From assembly GCA_905480335.1 (NCBI GenBank), contig CAJQPY010000003.1, positions 1 to 64,000 of the forward strand: 64,000 nt of DNA, in the 5' to 3' direction. Of this stretch, positions 1-9,682 are shown in pieces. The notes beneath the pieces were generated by a model. That model was not told the DNA's origin. It did not search any database and was given only the letters and a program-made list of their open reading frames with translations. The DNA is from an uncultured Ilumatobacter sp. GTDB taxonomy: Bacteria > Actinomycetota > Acidimicrobiia > Acidimicrobiales > Ilumatobacteraceae. Position numbers and translations under genes: made by a program. Positions within the stretch are counted from its first letter, which is position 1. Each line of letters starts with the position of its first letter.

Positions 1-391
1 GGTTCGTGCCGAACTGCAACTCGTAGCCGTCGGCCGTTCGCCCCTCGGGGCATGCCATGACCCCGGCGTTGTTGATCAGCACGTCGATCGGCTGCCCATC
101 ATCGATGAGGCCTTGCGCGCAGCTCCGAACGCTCGACAAGTTAGCGAGATCCAACCGGCGGACCGACAGCGAAGCATCCGGCACGACTGCTCGTACTCGG
201 CCCATCGCCTCTGCGTTAGCGCCAGGGTCGCGGGCAAGCATCACCACACTGCCCCCGGCGGCAGCGATCGAACGCGTTGCCTCCTCACCGAGGCCAGCTG
301 AGGTACCGGTGATAACGAATCGCCGTCCCGAGAGGTCGAGCCCCGCAAGAACGTCGGTGGTGGTTGACTCGTGATCGAACCCGGTGTGCAT
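1..391 (-). CDS. Short-chain dehydrogenase/reductase, truncated by the window edge
   Basis: The N-terminal 130 residues of an NAD(P)-dependent oxidoreductase are visible; the rest lies beyond position 1. After a short leader, residues near 24-33 read FVITGTSAGLGE, the TGxxxGxG Rossmann motif, and near residue 109 there is VLINNAGVM, the NNAG motif of classical SDRs. The later YGxELQFGTN-like stretch resembles retinol dehydrogenase/WWOX-type SDRs. The ATG start at 391 was chosen because the motifs follow in frame. The catalytic Tyr-Lys pair is off the window, so activity cannot be judged and the substrate is unknown. Confidence 0.8.
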   Translation of the reverse strand, partial: MHTGFDHESTTTDVLAGLDLSGRRFVITGTSAGLGEEATRSIAAAGGSVVMLARDPGANAEAMGRVRAVVPDASLSVRRLDLANLSSVRSCAQGLIDDGQPIDVLINNAGVMACPEGRTADGYELQFGTN

Positions 392-990
392 CCGGTGACC
401 ATATTCCTCGCTGACACAGCCGCTCCCAGCGGACCGCAGACCTGGAGCAACCGAACCATGCGAGAAGGCCCAGAGAGGTGAGGACTTTCGTTGCTACCAA
501 CCAAATCAGCGACCGATTCGACATACACACCGGGTTGTTTACATTGACCCGATCGACCACGGAGCGACGGGCGGCCGACGCGTCGAAGTTCGATGTCTGC
601 ACCACTGGGGTACCAACAAATCCGAGATGATTAGCGTACAGCTGATCACAGACCACAACACAACGTATGGCTGTTTCGTTGGTCCAGGCATCAGGTCGCA
701 CACGGCACAATCGTTTCGTCGACATCACGCAACATGGAACGGTCGTACACGACGGTCGGAGGCGACATGATGTTGCACAGGCCTGTGAGCATTTCGGATG
801 CAGCGCTGCAAGATGCTGATATCGAACAGCGCTCAGGCGCTGAGCAAGAGTCAGTAGGGTGGGTTGCGACAACCCGGAGAACATCCTCACAAGTTGCGAG
901 GAGTTCACGGTCTTCGCGGTCCTCATTTGTCAGCCACGTTGCAAGCCGCCCCCAAAGCTTTTGCCGGGAAGCGGCTCTGGGCTGTTGATT
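392..990. other. Intergenic stretch, no gene recognised
   Basis: About 600 bases between the truncated SDR and the tRNA-Glu gene. Open frames on both strands here have the Arg/Ser-rich composition of non-coding frames, and none shows a known motif. A minus-strand frame at about 691-990 is somewhat protein-like but has no recognisable domain and runs into the tRNA gene. It could be the remains of a decayed gene or a promoter region. Confidence 0.4.
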
Positions 991-1066
991 TGGCATCCCG
1001 TACGGGATTCGAACCCGTGCTGCCACCTTGAGAGGGTGGAGTCCTAGGCCTCTAGACGAACGGGAC
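991..1066 (-). tRNA. tRNA-Glu (anticodon CTC)
   Basis: On the minus strand the sequence starts GTCCCGTTCGTCTAGAGGCC and folds as a cloverleaf. The acceptor stem GTCCCGT pairs with ACGGGAT, the anticodon arm is CCACC-CTCTCAA-GGTGG (anticodon CUC, reading GAG), and the T-arm contains GGTTCGAATCC. The 3' CCA is encoded (991-993). The gene lies near gltX, whose product charges it. Confidence 0.95.
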
Positions 1067-1239
1067 CTGATGCAACATCAACCTAGATCGATGCAGACTC
1101 AGACGATAGCGGGCATAGCCAGGGTTTCGCACGCCACTGGGTGGCTGCGCCAATTCGCAGAGTCGATGTGGACCGCAGGCGATAACGTCGTGCGGGCAAA
1201 GGGCTCCGTATCGTTTATCGGTCCGAGGCCACCGCACTC

Positions 1240-1314
1240 TGGGGTGTGGTGTAATTGGCAACACGACAGTTTCTGGTTCTGTTATTAGGGGTTCGATTCC
1301 CTTCACCCCAACCA
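1240..1314 (+). tRNA. tRNA-Gln (anticodon CTG)
   Basis: The acceptor stem TGGGGTG pairs with CACCCCA. The D-arm is GTGT/ACAC, the anticodon arm is ACAGT-TTCTGGT-TCTGT with anticodon CUG (reading CAG), and the T-arm contains GGTTCGATTCC. Discriminator A1311 is followed by an encoded CCA (1312-1314). It is divergent from tRNA-Glu, 173 bases away. Confidence 0.93.
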
Positions 1315-1367
1315 CCTTACGGCCGACCTCACGGTTCGGCCGTCGGCGTTCTGTCCCGAACGACCGT

Positions 1368-2405
1368 TCAGCCGGCGATGCGGGCCAACCGCTCAAAACC
1401 GATGACCCGACCGATGGCCACTCCCCCGGCTTCTTTTAGATGTCGGCGCAATGACTCTCCTCCGGTCACCACCGAGGTGTCTGTCGACGACACCGTTGCA
1501 TCCAGTCCAACTTCCTCGGCGATGAGTCGGCTGCGAAGCGCGTGGTACGGATCGGTGACGATCAGCACCTCATCAAGCCCGCGTGCCTCCAGCAGATCAG
1601 CAGCCGCCTCCAATGATTCGTACGACGTCGAGCCGTCATTCTCAAGCACGAGCGCATCCAGCGGGATCCCTCGTTCCGCAAGGTAGGCGGCTGATGCTTC
1701 AGCTTCAGTGAATCGATCTCCCGGAATGTTTCCCCCAGTCACCACGACGAGCGGGGCAACTCCCTGCGGCCACAGGTCAACGACATGATCGAGACGAGCA
1801 GCCAATTGCGGTGACGGTCTCCCGTCGTACTGCGCCGCACCCATCACCACAATCGCGTCGACCGGACCGTCATCATCAGCACGGCCCGTTGTCCAAACCT
1901 GGACAAGCGACACGAGGTAATAGACAAGGCCGACCGCCACTGCAATCACGCACGACGCAAGTATTCGACGGCGCGCCCTAAACCAAGGATTACGTACCCC
2001 GCCATATGCCTCAGGGTCGTCATCGCTGGGGGCTGGATCCAATGGCTCCGGCCCCGCCGGAATATCTGGACCGATTGAAGTTGCGTCGACTGGCACCGTC
2101 ACCGGGGGCTCGGGGCTGGTCAATGCCCGATCCGTTGGCGACTGACTTCGCGATGATCCTGCGCTTGGCACTTGGTCCGTCACAAGATGTGAGGTTTCCA
2201 GGCTCGTCAGCGCCTCAGTCATGAAGGTGTTCACATCTGCGTTGTTTCCCCGAACCGGGGCGATCATCGGCTCGCCGACGACAGAACGGGTCCCTTCCTT
2301 TACCTCAATATGAGCGGCAACCGGCTCCCCTAACGACGGGAGCGATGGGTCTGCATCACACGCACCGCGCACAGGCCCGTGCTCTTGATGACCGGCCGGC
2401 GGCAT
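1368..2405 (-). CDS. DUF218 (YdcF/SanA-like) membrane protein
   Basis: A 345-residue protein with a long Pro/Ala/Asp-rich N-terminus (about 1-150), one membrane segment (about residues 152-170, LASCVIAVAVGLVYYLVSL) and a C-terminal DUF218 domain. Domain signatures are DAIVVMGAAQYDGRPSPQLA, VVVTGGNIPGDR, ENDGSTSYESLEAA and IVTDPYHALRSRLIA. Family members (E. coli SanA, YdcF) are linked to envelope integrity, but no enzymatic reaction is established. The gene begins four bases after the gltX stop on the same strand, so it is probably co-transcribed and perhaps translationally coupled. Internal ATGs near codons 47 and 61 are alternative starts, since the N-terminal linker is not conserved family sequence. 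Confidence 0.82.
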   Translation of the reverse strand: MPPAGHQEHGPVRGACDADPSLPSLGEPVAAHIEVKEGTRSVVGEPMIAPVRGNNADVNTFMTEALTSLETSHLVTDQVPSAGSSRSQSPTDRALTSPEPPVTVPVDATSIGPDIPAGPEPLDPAPSDDDPEAYGGVRNPWFRARRRILASCVIAVAVGLVYYLVSLVQVWTTGRADDDGPVDAIVVMGAAQYDGRPSPQLAARLDHVVDLWPQGVAPLVVVTGGNIPGDRFTEAEASAAYLAERGIPLDALVLENDGSTSYESLEAAADLLEARGLDEVLIVTDPYHALRSRLIAEEVGLDATVSSTDTSVVTGGESLRRHLKEAGGVAIGRVIGFERLARIAG

Positions 2406-2409
2406 CGGC

Positions 2410-3843
2410 CTAGTCTGCCTCAGATTTCGATGCCATTCGGGTCACTGCGTTGCGGAGGCGTCGCAAAGTCTCGTTCTGTCCCAGCACTTCAAGCGCCTCA
2501 AACAATGGTGGCCCCACTGATCGACCGGTCACCGCAACACGTGGCAGCGCTTGGGCTTTGCCGAGCTTTATTTCGTAGGACAGCATCACCGCCTCCATCG
2601 TCGCCTTGAGCTTGTCGCTTCGCCATTCGTCGGGACCGAACGACGCGTAGGCCTCCGCGATCTCGACGAGGAACGGACCGGCCCAGTCCGGCTTAGCGGC
2701 CTTGGTCCATGCGGCGTCATCGACGTCGGGATCAGCGCCGTCGGGGAGAAACAAGAACTCGACCAGCGCTGGAGCGTCACCAAGCCTCTCAAGCCGCTCC
2801 GTGATGTGCGGGGCGATCGCGGCGAAGCGCTGACGATCCCAGTCGTCCGGTAGGTCGGCGTCGACCGCTGCGAGGAAGTCTGCAAGGGGTAGGTTTTTGA
2901 TGTACTGCTTGTTGAAGGCAACGAGCTTCTTAACATCGAAAAACGCAGGCGACAGCGTCACGTCCTCCAGCCGGAACGCTGCCTCCAGCTCGTTCCAGGG
3001 GAAGATCTCGCTTCCTGCTTCCTCGGCACCGGGAGGTGTCCACCCAAGCGTCATTAGGTAGTTGACCATTGCGTCAGCGAGGATCCCGTCGTCTCGATAC
3101 GACTCGACGGCCACCTTGTCTCGCCGCTTCGACAACTTCTTTCGTTGCTCGTTCACTAGTACCGGAACGTGCGCCCATCGGGGCGGTTCGGCGCCTAGCG
3201 CCTCCCACAGCATCTGCTGCTTTGGGGTGTTCGGCAAGTGCTCCTCAGCACGGACAACATCGGTAATGCGCATCTCAATGTCGTCGACCACGTTGGCGAG
3301 GAGGAACATAGGCGTGTTGTTCCCGCGCAACAGCACGAAATCCTCGATTGTCGAGTTGTCGAACAACACGTCGCCGCGCACCGCATCGTGCACCACGGTG
3401 GTTCCCTCCGGAACCCGAAATCGGAGTACCCGACCCGAGCCGGGCTCCACGCCGCGATCACGCGAGTACCCGTCATAGCCGGTGATTCCGAGCTTCTTGG
3501 CCCGATCCTGGACCTCCTGGCCAGTGAGGTCGCAGTAGTACGCAGCGCCAGACTCGAAAAGTCGCGACGCTGCGGTGATGTGCGCAGCGGCGTACTCACT
3601 CTGGAAATGCGGACCCTCAAAGTGGTCGTCGTCGGCCGAGACTCCGATCCATGCAAGGGCGTCAATGATTCCCTCGGTCCATTCGAGTCGGTTGCGAGCC
3701 TCGTCGGTGTCTTCGATGCGGAGCACAAACGTTCCGCCAAGTCGGCGTGCGAGTGCCCAGTTGTGCAGCGCTGTGCGTGCTCCTCCCACGTGGAACGAGC
3801 CGGTCGGCGACGGTGCGAATCGAAAGCGAGGTCCTTCAGTCAT
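2410..3843 (-). CDS. gltX: Glutamate--tRNA ligase
   Basis: A class I aminoacyl-tRNA synthetase that charges tRNA-Glu (and tRNA-Gln if non-discriminating). The 477 residues begin [19 protein letters not shown], in which the HIGH motif is HVGG (18-21). The KMSKS motif is KLSKR (236-240). Domain order is Rossmann catalytic fold, stem-contact region, then a helical anticodon-binding domain, and length fits bacterial GluRS. The ATG at 3843 (MTEGPRF) was preferred over one nine codons upstream because family members start just before the FAPSPTG motif. tRNA-Glu and tRNA-Gln genes lie about 1.3 kb away. Discriminating versus non-discriminating type cannot be decided from the sequence here. Confidence 0.97.
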   Translation of the reverse strand: MTEGPRFRFAPSPTGSFHVGGARTALHNWALARRLGGTFVLRIEDTDEARNRLEWTEGIIDALAWIGVSADDDHFEGPHFQSEYAAAHITAASRLFESGAAYYCDLTGQEVQDRAKKLGITGYDGYSRDRGVEPGSGRVLRFRVPEGTTVVHDAVRGDVLFDNSTIEDFVLLRGNNTPMFLLANVVDDIEMRITDVVRAEEHLPNTPKQQMLWEALGAEPPRWAHVPVLVNEQRKKLSKRRDKVAVESYRDDGILADAMVNYLMTLGWTPPGAEEAGSEIFPWNELEAAFRLEDVTLSPAFFDVKKLVAFNKQYIKNLPLADFLAAVDADLPDDWDRQRFAAIAPHITERLERLGDAPALVEFLFLPDGADPDVDDAAWTKAAKPDWAGPFLVEIAEAYASFGPDEWRSDKLKATMEAVMLSYEIKLGKAQALPRVAVTGRSVGPPLFEALEVLGQNETLRRLRNAVTRMASKSEAD

Positions 3844-4188
3844 CGTGCTTCGCACGCTACCGAGCGACACCGACTGCGAAACGACAAGCAGGTGTCGCGT
3901 GCCGGCAAAGCACGGCGAAAGAACTGTAAAAAGTTCTCAGGATCCTTCAAGTCCCTCGTCGCTGCGCTGGAACGTCACTCGAGAAGGATCATCGCAACGC
4001 TGCCTTTTGCTCCGACGTCCCGAGACCACGCCGAGTCACCCACCGGCACATCGTGACTGCTTCACCTCAAGGGCAAACAGCTGATCGTCGGCCCCGACGG
4101 CTGGCGAGTCTGAGCCTCATCTCCGGGCAACGAACGAGCACACCCTCTCGCATTGGCACTGCACCGCCGGGTGCGTGACACTGGGAGC
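3844..4188. other. Intergenic region with a small inverted repeat
   Basis: No coding sequence is convincing in these 345 bases upstream of gltX (leftward) and the DUF2237 gene (rightward), so promoters for both are expected here. At 3920-3937 AGAACT-gtaaaa-AGTTCT is a perfect 6-base inverted repeat with a 6-base A-rich spacer, a possible operator. Confidence 0.35.
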
Positions 4189-4557
4189 ATGACCCAGCTC
4201 AACGTGCTCGGAGGCGACCTACAGCCCTGTTCCTACGACCCGATCACTGGGTTCTATCGAAACGGCTGCTGCGAAAACCGAGGCGACGACCCGGGAATGC
4301 ACACTGTGTGCTGTCGGCTCACCGACTCGTTCCTCGAATACTCAAAGTCGCAGGGCAACGACCTCACCACGGCAATGCCCGAGTACGGGTTCGCCGGACT
4401 CGGAGCTGGCGACCAGTGGTGCGTGTGCGCGACTCGTTGGAAGGAGGCGTTCGACGCCGGCCACGGATGCGATGTGATCCTCGAGGCAACGCACGTCTCC
4501 ACCCTCGAGTACGTCGATCTTGCCGACCTCAAGGCGCACGCCGTCCGCCCCCGCTGA
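4189..4557 (+). CDS. DUF2237 family protein
   Basis: A 122-residue soluble protein starting MTQLNVLGGDLQPC. Family hallmarks are the N-terminal NVLG-x-x-L-x-x-C segment, GFYRNGCC, HTVCC near residue 40, FL-x-(Y/F)-S, GD-x-WC(V)C near residue 78, W-x-x-A and the final VSLEYVDLADLKA-like stretch. The conserved cysteines suggest metal binding or redox chemistry, but the family has no established function. The ATG at 4189 matches the usual family start; an upstream frame extension from 4153 is not conserved. It stands alone. Confidence 0.88.
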   Translation: MTQLNVLGGDLQPCSYDPITGFYRNGCCENRGDDPGMHTVCCRLTDSFLEYSKSQGNDLTTAMPEYGFAGLGAGDQWCVCATRWKEAFDAGHGCDVILEATHVSTLEYVDLADLKAHAVRPR

Positions 4558-4612
4558 ACTTGGATCGGCACTCAGCTGCCGTGGTGCTTCATTCAGACGG
4601 TCGAGCCGAGCA

Positions 4613-5005
4613 TCAGGATCCGTCGATGGCATTGCGAACCGCAGCGGCGACCTGGTCGGCTGTCGCTCCGGGAGTCAGGATCTTCGCCACGCCCCCCGCC
4701 ATCAGCGGCTCGACATCGACTTCGGGGACAATTCCGCCCACGATCACCGGGATGTCAACCCCGCGTTCACGAACCTTCTCCACGACCAACGGAGCCAGCG
4801 TCATGTGAGCACCGGACAGCATCGACAACCCAATCGCATCGACGTCTTCATCGACCGCTGCCGCTGCCACGGTGTCAGGCGTTTGGAACAAGCCCGTGTA
4901 GATGACCTCGAAGCCTGCATCACGCAGGATGCGCGCCACCACCTTCACTCCACGATCGTGGCCGTCGAGACCAACCTTCGCAACGAGCACGCGTTCTCCG
5001 GCCAT
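4613..5005 (-). CDS. Cobalamin (B12)-binding domain protein, methylmalonyl-CoA mutase C-terminal type
   Basis: A 130-residue stand-alone B12-binding module. It opens [19 protein letters not shown], containing the DxHxxG cobalamin motif (D14, H16, G19) that places His as the lower axial ligand. SMLSGAHM (SxL) and [10 protein letters not shown] (GG) complete the Rossmann-like fold. This matches the small or separate subunit of methylmalonyl-CoA or related acyl-CoA mutases (isobutyryl-CoA, ethylmalonyl-CoA), which needs a large TIM-barrel partner not found in this window. A GGGGAG about 11 bases ahead of the ATG could be its ribosome site. Its neighbour, a hydroxyacyl-CoA dehydrogenase, fits acyl-CoA metabolism. 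Confidence 0.9.
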   Translation of the reverse strand: MAGERVLVAKVGLDGHDRGVKVVARILRDAGFEVIYTGLFQTPDTVAAAAVDEDVDAIGLSMLSGAHMTLAPLVVEKVRERGVDIPVIVGGIVPEVDVEPLMAGGVAKILTPGATADQVAAAVRNAIDGS

Positions 5006-5039
5006 TATCAGTTGTTCTCCCCGTTTATCGTCATCAGGT

Positions 5040-5101
5040 TGATCGTGGTCATATTGAAAATGGCGGCGGCCGTCACAATGATTGTCATGTTGCCACGATC
5101 A
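5040..5101. repeat. Inverted repeat between hbd and the B12-binding gene
   Basis: TGATCGTGG (5040-5048) and CCACGATCA (5093-5101) are perfect 9-base inverted arms around a 44-base loop. The element sits entirely in the gap after the dehydrogenase stop and before the B12-binding protein start. It could be a weak terminator or attenuator, or a chance repeat. Confidence 0.35.
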
Positions 5102-5111
5102 TTACACCTCG

Positions 5112-5996
5112 TCAGCGAGCCGAATAATCGTAGAAGCCGCGGCCGGCCTTGCGACCGAGCAGTCCGGCTTCAACCATCCGCGACAGCATCGCAGGTGAGG
5201 CGTAGAGCGGTTCCTTGAACTCTGAGTACATCGACTCTGCAACAGCTTGAGTTGTGTCAAGCCCGATCAGGTCAGCCAGCGCCAGCGGGCCCATCGGATG
5301 ATTACAGCCTTCGACCATGCCGTTGTCAATGTCCTCAGCTGTTGCAAAGCCGGATTCCATCATCCTGATCGCAGAAAGGATGTACGGGATCAGCAACGCA
5401 TTCACCACAAAGCCGGCGCGGTCCTGACTGCGGATCACGATCTTGGTGAGCGCATCCTCGGCGAACGCCTCTGCACGAGCGATCGTCTTTGTTGACGTCA
5501 TCAGGCTCGTGACCAACTCGACGAGTTTCAGCACCGGTACCGGATTAAAGAAATGGATCCCCACCACATTTTCTGGCCGTTGCGTCGCAATGCCGAGCTT
5601 CATGATCGGGATCGAGCTGGTGTTGCTAGCGAGAATCACATCCGGCGACTCGACCACTCGGTCGAGCGTGCGAAACACCTCTGTCTTGAGCCTTTCTTCC
5701 TCGATGACGGCTTCGATCACAAGCTGTCGGTCGGCCATGTCGCCGAGGTCGGTCGTAAAGTTGAGCAGGGCCGAGGTGCCGTCGCGCTCCTCTGGAGTCA
5801 TTCTCTCCCGCGCAACCGCTTTGTCGAACGACCCTAGGAGGCGCGCTCGCCCACGCTCGGCCGCAGCGGCATCGACCTCCTGCACCAACACGTTCATACC
5901 GGCTCGGGCGCACACCTCGGCGATACCAGCCCCCATCTGGCCGCATCCAACGACCCCAACGCGTTCGATGGAATCGGCCGTCTTCGCAGTATTCAT
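5112..5996 (-). CDS. 3-hydroxyacyl-CoA (3-hydroxybutyryl-CoA) dehydrogenase
   Basis: A 294-residue NAD(P)-dependent dehydrogenase interconverting 3-hydroxyacyl-CoA and 3-ketoacyl-CoA in beta-oxidation or butyrate/PHB metabolism. The Rossmann motif VGVVGCGQMGAGIAE lies at residues 13-27, and the catalytic motif VVGIHFFNPVPVLKLVE at about 144-160 carries the active-site His148. NPMGPLALADLIGLD near residue 240 and the end KAGRGFYDYS are typical of PaaH/Hbd/FadB2. The ATG at 5996 gives the family length; an extension from 6035 is not conserved. It may be co-transcribed with the downstream B12-binding gene. Confidence 0.94.
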   Translation of the reverse strand: MNTAKTADSIERVGVVGCGQMGAGIAEVCARAGMNVLVQEVDAAAAERGRARLLGSFDKAVARERMTPEERDGTSALLNFTTDLGDMADRQLVIEAVIEEERLKTEVFRTLDRVVESPDVILASNTSSIPIMKLGIATQRPENVVGIHFFNPVPVLKLVELVTSLMTSTKTIARAEAFAEDALTKIVIRSQDRAGFVVNALLIPYILSAIRMMESGFATAEDIDNGMVEGCNHPMGPLALADLIGLDTTQAVAESMYSEFKEPLYASPAMLSRMVEAGLLGRKAGRGFYDYSAR

Positions 5997-6056
5997 AGGA
6001 CAGGAAACGTACTTCCCGCCACCGACCGACAACAAAGCATGTGTGACACTGCGTCG

Positions 6057-7682
6057 ATGACAATTTCCCGTCGCCGCTTTCTTGCCTTGTCCGCCACATT
6101 CACGGTCGCCGCCTGCTCAAGCGATGGCACAGACCTCGCTCGGCCTGAGAGTGCCGGCTCAACCACGTCGACCGAGCCGTCAGCAACCGATGCCCCGACA
6201 GGCTCCGCGCCGGGTCCAACTCTCGCACCAGCACCCGAGGCCACCACGACCATCACCGATTTCGAATCACCGGATGTCAAGCTGTCATCGGACCCATTCG
6301 TTTTCGGTGTGGCATCGGGTGACCCCGATTCTGAGTCGGTGGTGATCTGGACACGCCTCGGCGGTGACCTGTCCGAGGTGGAGACGCCCACCGGTGAAAT
6401 TCCCGTCGACTGGACCTTCACGACCGACAGCGGCATCGAACTCGCTGGTACGGTCATGACAAGCCCGGCAATCGGCTCCTCGGTCCACATCACCATCCCG
6501 ACGACTGCGCCCGGCAGCTACTCGTTTTCCGCTGGCGGCTTCACTTCGCCGAGTGGGCGCACAGCACCCATCAACCCTGCCGCAACCGAGTTCCGGATCG
6601 CGGCTGCGTCGTGTCAGCACTACGAGACCGGGTTCTACGCCGCCCACGGCGACATCGCCGACTGGAAGCCTGACCTCGTGATGTTCCTCGGCGATTTCAT
6701 GTACGAGGGCGCCGCCGGCGAACTGGGAGGTGCAGTGGTCCGCCAACATGAGGGTCCCGAGCCGACCGACATTGATGGATATCGTGCCCGCTACGCCACT
6801 TATCTGTCCGACCCACAACTTCAGAGAAGCCGAGCGGCAGCTCCGTGGCTAACCATCTGGGACGACCATGAGGTAGAGAATAATTACGCCGGGGTGATCT
6901 CGGAGAATGATGACGACCCTGCGACTTTCGCCCGACGGCGAGCAAACGCATACCAGGTGTGGTGGGAGAACACACCGACACGGCTCGACCCCCCCTCAGA
7001 GGACGCAAACCCTGAGGACTCGTTCGTCATCCATCGCGGGCTTGAGGTCGGTGAACTCCTGCGCATCTCGGCCCTCGACGGCCGCCAGTTCCGCAACCGG
7101 GCCGTGAGCCGCGAGATCCTCCAGACCGGTCCGCCGGTGGATGGTTGGGACGATCCTGATCGCACCATGCTCGGCGACGAGCAGGAGGCATGGATCGCCG
7201 ACCGGTTCGCCACGTCAACAACAGTGTGGAACTGCCTCGCTCAACAGACTGTGCTGAGCGACACCCGCGTCGGCGACGTCGGAGCGATTCTCAACTATGA
7301 CCAGTGGGATGGATACCACCCCGCACGGGAACGCCTTCTTGCGGTTGCGCCGCCCAACTTCGTGACACTCACGGGGGACATCCACCTCGCCGGCGTTGCC
7401 GAGATCGGACCGATCGGAAACCCGGTAGGCATCGAGTTCATCACGACCGCAATCTCATCGACTGCGAACGTCGACCCAGCCCTCGCCGAAGTGGTGCTGT
7501 CGATCCCCTCAATCGTGGACGGGGACCTTGTGTCACGCGGCTACACGCGACACACGGTCACGACCGATGCATGGACAGCCGAGTACCGCCAAGTCGTCGA
7601 CATAGCGAACGCCGATTCCGATGTCACAACCTGGAAGACGTTCCGTGTCGGTGCAGGCACCCCTGCCGTCACCGCCCAGTGA
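6057..7682 (+). CDS. PhoD-like alkaline phosphatase, Tat-exported lipoprotein
   Basis: A 541-residue metallophosphoesterase that probably releases phosphate from phosphomono- or diesters outside the membrane. The N-terminus MTISRRRFLALSATFTVAAC combines a twin-arginine motif (SRRRFLA) with a lipobox ending at Cys20, followed by a Ser/Thr/Pro linker. PhoD family features are the N-terminal beta domain (DPFVFGVASGDPDSESVVIW), metal-binding motifs MFLGDFMYEG and TIWDDHEVENNY, and TLTGDIHLAGVAE near the C-terminus. The start at 6057 places the Tat motif correctly. Divergent from hbd, with starts 60 bases apart, and convergent with the aldehyde dehydrogenase. Confidence 0.93.
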   Translation: MTISRRRFLALSATFTVAACSSDGTDLARPESAGSTTSTEPSATDAPTGSAPGPTLAPAPEATTTITDFESPDVKLSSDPFVFGVASGDPDSESVVIWTRLGGDLSEVETPTGEIPVDWTFTTDSGIELAGTVMTSPAIGSSVHITIPTTAPGSYSFSAGGFTSPSGRTAPINPAATEFRIAAASCQHYETGFYAAHGDIADWKPDLVMFLGDFMYEGAAGELGGAVVRQHEGPEPTDIDGYRARYATYLSDPQLQRSRAAAPWLTIWDDHEVENNYAGVISENDDDPATFARRRANAYQVWWENTPTRLDPPSEDANPEDSFVIHRGLEVGELLRISALDGRQFRNRAVSREILQTGPPVDGWDDPDRTMLGDEQEAWIADRFATSTTVWNCLAQQTVLSDTRVGDVGAILNYDQWDGYHPARERLLAVAPPNFVTLTGDIHLAGVAEIGPIGNPVGIEFITTAISSTANVDPALAEVVLSIPSIVDGDLVSRGYTRHTVTTDAWTAEYRQVVDIANADSDVTTWKTFRVGAGTPAVTAQ

Positions 7683-7744
7683 TTTACCCGTTCACAGCAG
7701 CCGCAAATCACAGCGACTCGTTGGGGTCGCGACCAGGTAAATCA
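7680..7744. terminator. Possible bidirectional terminator between convergent genes
   Basis: TGATTTACC (7680-7688, overlapping the phosphatase stop codon) and GGTAAATCA (7736-7744) are perfect 9-base inverted arms. The loop holds a smaller GCGAC/GTCGC stem. Placement between two convergent stops suits a bidirectional terminator, but the long loop makes it weak by itself. Confidence 0.4.
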
Positions 7745-7749
7745 AAAGG

Positions 7750-9168
7750 TCAGAGCTGGAGGGACTTTGTCTGGAGGAACTCGTCGATGCCGTAGACGCC
7801 GTTCTCGCGTCCATAGCCCGACTGCTTGTACCCACCGAAGGGTGCGGCAATGTTGAAGCTGCCTCCGTTGACGTCGACCGCACCAGTTCGCATCCGTCGG
7901 GCCACGGCGAGCGCTCGCTCCTGGTCACCTGACCACACCCCACCTGACAAGCCGTAGAGGCTGTCATTGGCGATGCGTACGGCGTCGTCGTCGTCGTCGT
8001 AGCCGATGATCGAGAGCACCGGCCCGAAGATCTCCTCTTGCGCGACGGTCATGTCATTGGTGACATTGGCGAGCACGGTCGGCTTCACGAAGTACCCGGT
8101 CTCATGGCCTTCAGGCTTGCCGAGACCACCCGCGGCGACGACCGCACCCTCATCGAGACCGGTCTGGATGTAGCCCTGGACGCGATCCCACTGAACCTGA
8201 CTGATGAGCGGACCGAGGTGCATGCCTTCTTCAGTCGGGTCACCGACCTGCGTTTGAGATGCCGCAGCGGCGGCGATCTCGACGGCTTCGTCGTAGCGGC
8301 TGTTCGGGACAAGCATCCGCGTGTGAGCCGTGCAGGTCTGACCAGAGTTGAGGTAACAGGCGAACAGACCCTTCGGAATCACTGCTGCAAAGTCAGCGTC
8401 ATCGAGCACAATGTTGGCCGACTTGCCGCCGAGTTCGAGTGACACCCGCTTGACGGTCTGCGAGGCCACCTCGGCAACACGCTTGCCTGCGCGAGTCGAG
8501 CCGGTGAAGCTCACCATGTCGACGTCGGCGTGCGCCGCAATCGCTTCGCCGACAATCGGACCGGTGCCGGTAACGAGGTTGAACACGCCTGAGGGCAGGC
8601 CAACGTCGTGGACGATCTCGGCGAGAATGAAGGCGTTGATGGGCGCCACCTCGGAGGGCTTGAGCACAATGGTGCAGCCAGCTGCGAGTGCACCGCCGAC
8701 CTTGCAGATGATCTGATGAAGCGGGTAGTTCCACGGCGTGATCGCTCCGACGACACCGACGGGCTCCTTGACGACGAGGCTATTGCCGATCTTTTCCTCG
8801 AACGAGAACGAATCGAGCAATGTCGCAAACGTCTGCATGTTCCCGGCGGGGAGCCCGGCCTGGATCATCGTCGACCAGGTGATGGGCATACCGACCTCGC
8901 CAGCGATGGTTGAGGCAATGTCGGCCGAGCGCGCCTGCAGGGCCTCGTTCAACCGGACCAGATACTTCTGACGTTCCTCAACCGGCGTGGCCGACCAGGT
9001 GTCGAACGCAGCCTTGGCAGCAGCGACGGCCTTGTCGACGTCGCTGGACGTGCCTTCGGGGATCGACCCCATGATCTGCTCGGTGCCGGCGTTGATGACC
9101 TCGATTGAGCCCTCGCCGTCGGATGGAACCCAGGCCCCGTCGATGTAAATATTGCTGTAATCACGCAT
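7750..9168 (-). CDS. NAD(P)-dependent aldehyde dehydrogenase
   Basis: A 472-residue ALDH superfamily enzyme oxidising an aldehyde to an acid. TPWNYP (144-149, oxyanion Asn147), the cofactor motif FTGSTRAGK (221-229), the general base in LELGGKS (Glu245) and the nucleophile in NSGQTCTA (Cys279) are all present. EEIFGPVLS and the C-terminal [14 protein letters not shown] are conserved. The physiological aldehyde cannot be told; betaine-type and aliphatic ALDHs look alike. It appears to be transcribed alone, ending near the phosphatase gene. Confidence 0.95.
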   Translation of the reverse strand: MRDYSNIYIDGAWVPSDGEGSIEVINAGTEQIMGSIPEGTSSDVDKAVAAAKAAFDTWSATPVEERQKYLVRLNEALQARSADIASTIAGEVGMPITWSTMIQAGLPAGNMQTFATLLDSFSFEEKIGNSLVVKEPVGVVGAITPWNYPLHQIICKVGGALAAGCTIVLKPSEVAPINAFILAEIVHDVGLPSGVFNLVTGTGPIVGEAIAAHADVDMVSFTGSTRAGKRVAEVASQTVKRVSLELGGKSANIVLDDADFAAVIPKGLFACYLNSGQTCTAHTRMLVPNSRYDEAVEIAAAAASQTQVGDPTEEGMHLGPLISQVQWDRVQGYIQTGLDEGAVVAAGGLGKPEGHETGYFVKPTVLANVTNDMTVAQEEIFGPVLSIIGYDDDDDAVRIANDSLYGLSGGVWSGDQERALAVARRMRTGAVDVNGGSFNIAAPFGGYKQSGYGRENGVYGIDEFLQTKSLQL

Positions 9169-9214
9169 CCTTGGAGCCTCGCAGACGACACGGTTAGCCG
9201 CCGAACCGAGCGAG

Positions 9215-9682
9215 TCAGGGTGCGAGGCCGGAAAACGGCGGCACCGGCAGGTTGCGCAACACTGCGAAGAACACGAGAACTACGATCGATCCGTAGAGCA
9301 CCGGCACGGGAGGACGCAGTGTCGGAACCCGCGCGCAGCCGAGGCGACGATCAATCCAGGCCACCCATGACCATGCGAGCAGGAGCAGCCCGACCGGAAC
9401 GAGGACGTTCCGAGACATCACGCCAGCGAGGTCACCATGTGCCAACTCATGTACGGCGCGCATCGATCCGCAGCCCGGGCAGTACGCGCCGAACAAGGCG
9501 ATCGATGGACATGGCGGATAGTTGCCCGCTGCGTGCGGATCGCGCAGTCCGACGGTGACGACTGCAGCGAGAGCCGCGACGGCGACTGCGACGGGTGGGC
9601 CGACTGCGCGCCACGACCACGTCGACACGATGGTGGAGTCGACCGCTGCCGCGTACGCCGTCGGGGCCGCCTCCTCAGGCAT
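9215..9682 (-). CDS. DUF2752 membrane protein
   Basis: A 155-residue integral membrane protein with a DUF2752 core: [28 protein letters not shown] contains the invariant CPxCGxxR pattern before a HGD motif (given here in part, about residues 60-85). Three hydrophobic helices flank it. The family has no proven function. The ATG at 9682 overlaps the last eight bases of the CD225 gene (9675), so the pair is translationally coupled; a TTG four codons upstream is the only longer option. Confidence 0.85.
   Translation of the reverse strand: MPEEAAPTAYAAAVDSTIVSTWSWRAVGPPVAVAVAALAAVVTVGLRDPHAAGNYPPCPSIALFGAYCPGCGSMRAVHELAHGDLAGVMSRNVLVPVGLLLLAWSWVAWIDRRLGCARVPTLRPPVPVLYGSIVVLVFFAVLRNLPVPPFSGLAP

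Noticed and set aside
1052-1396. Open frames across the two tRNA genes
   Set aside because: They translate tRNA sequence (the familiar GIEPLI-type artefact) and have no protein homology.
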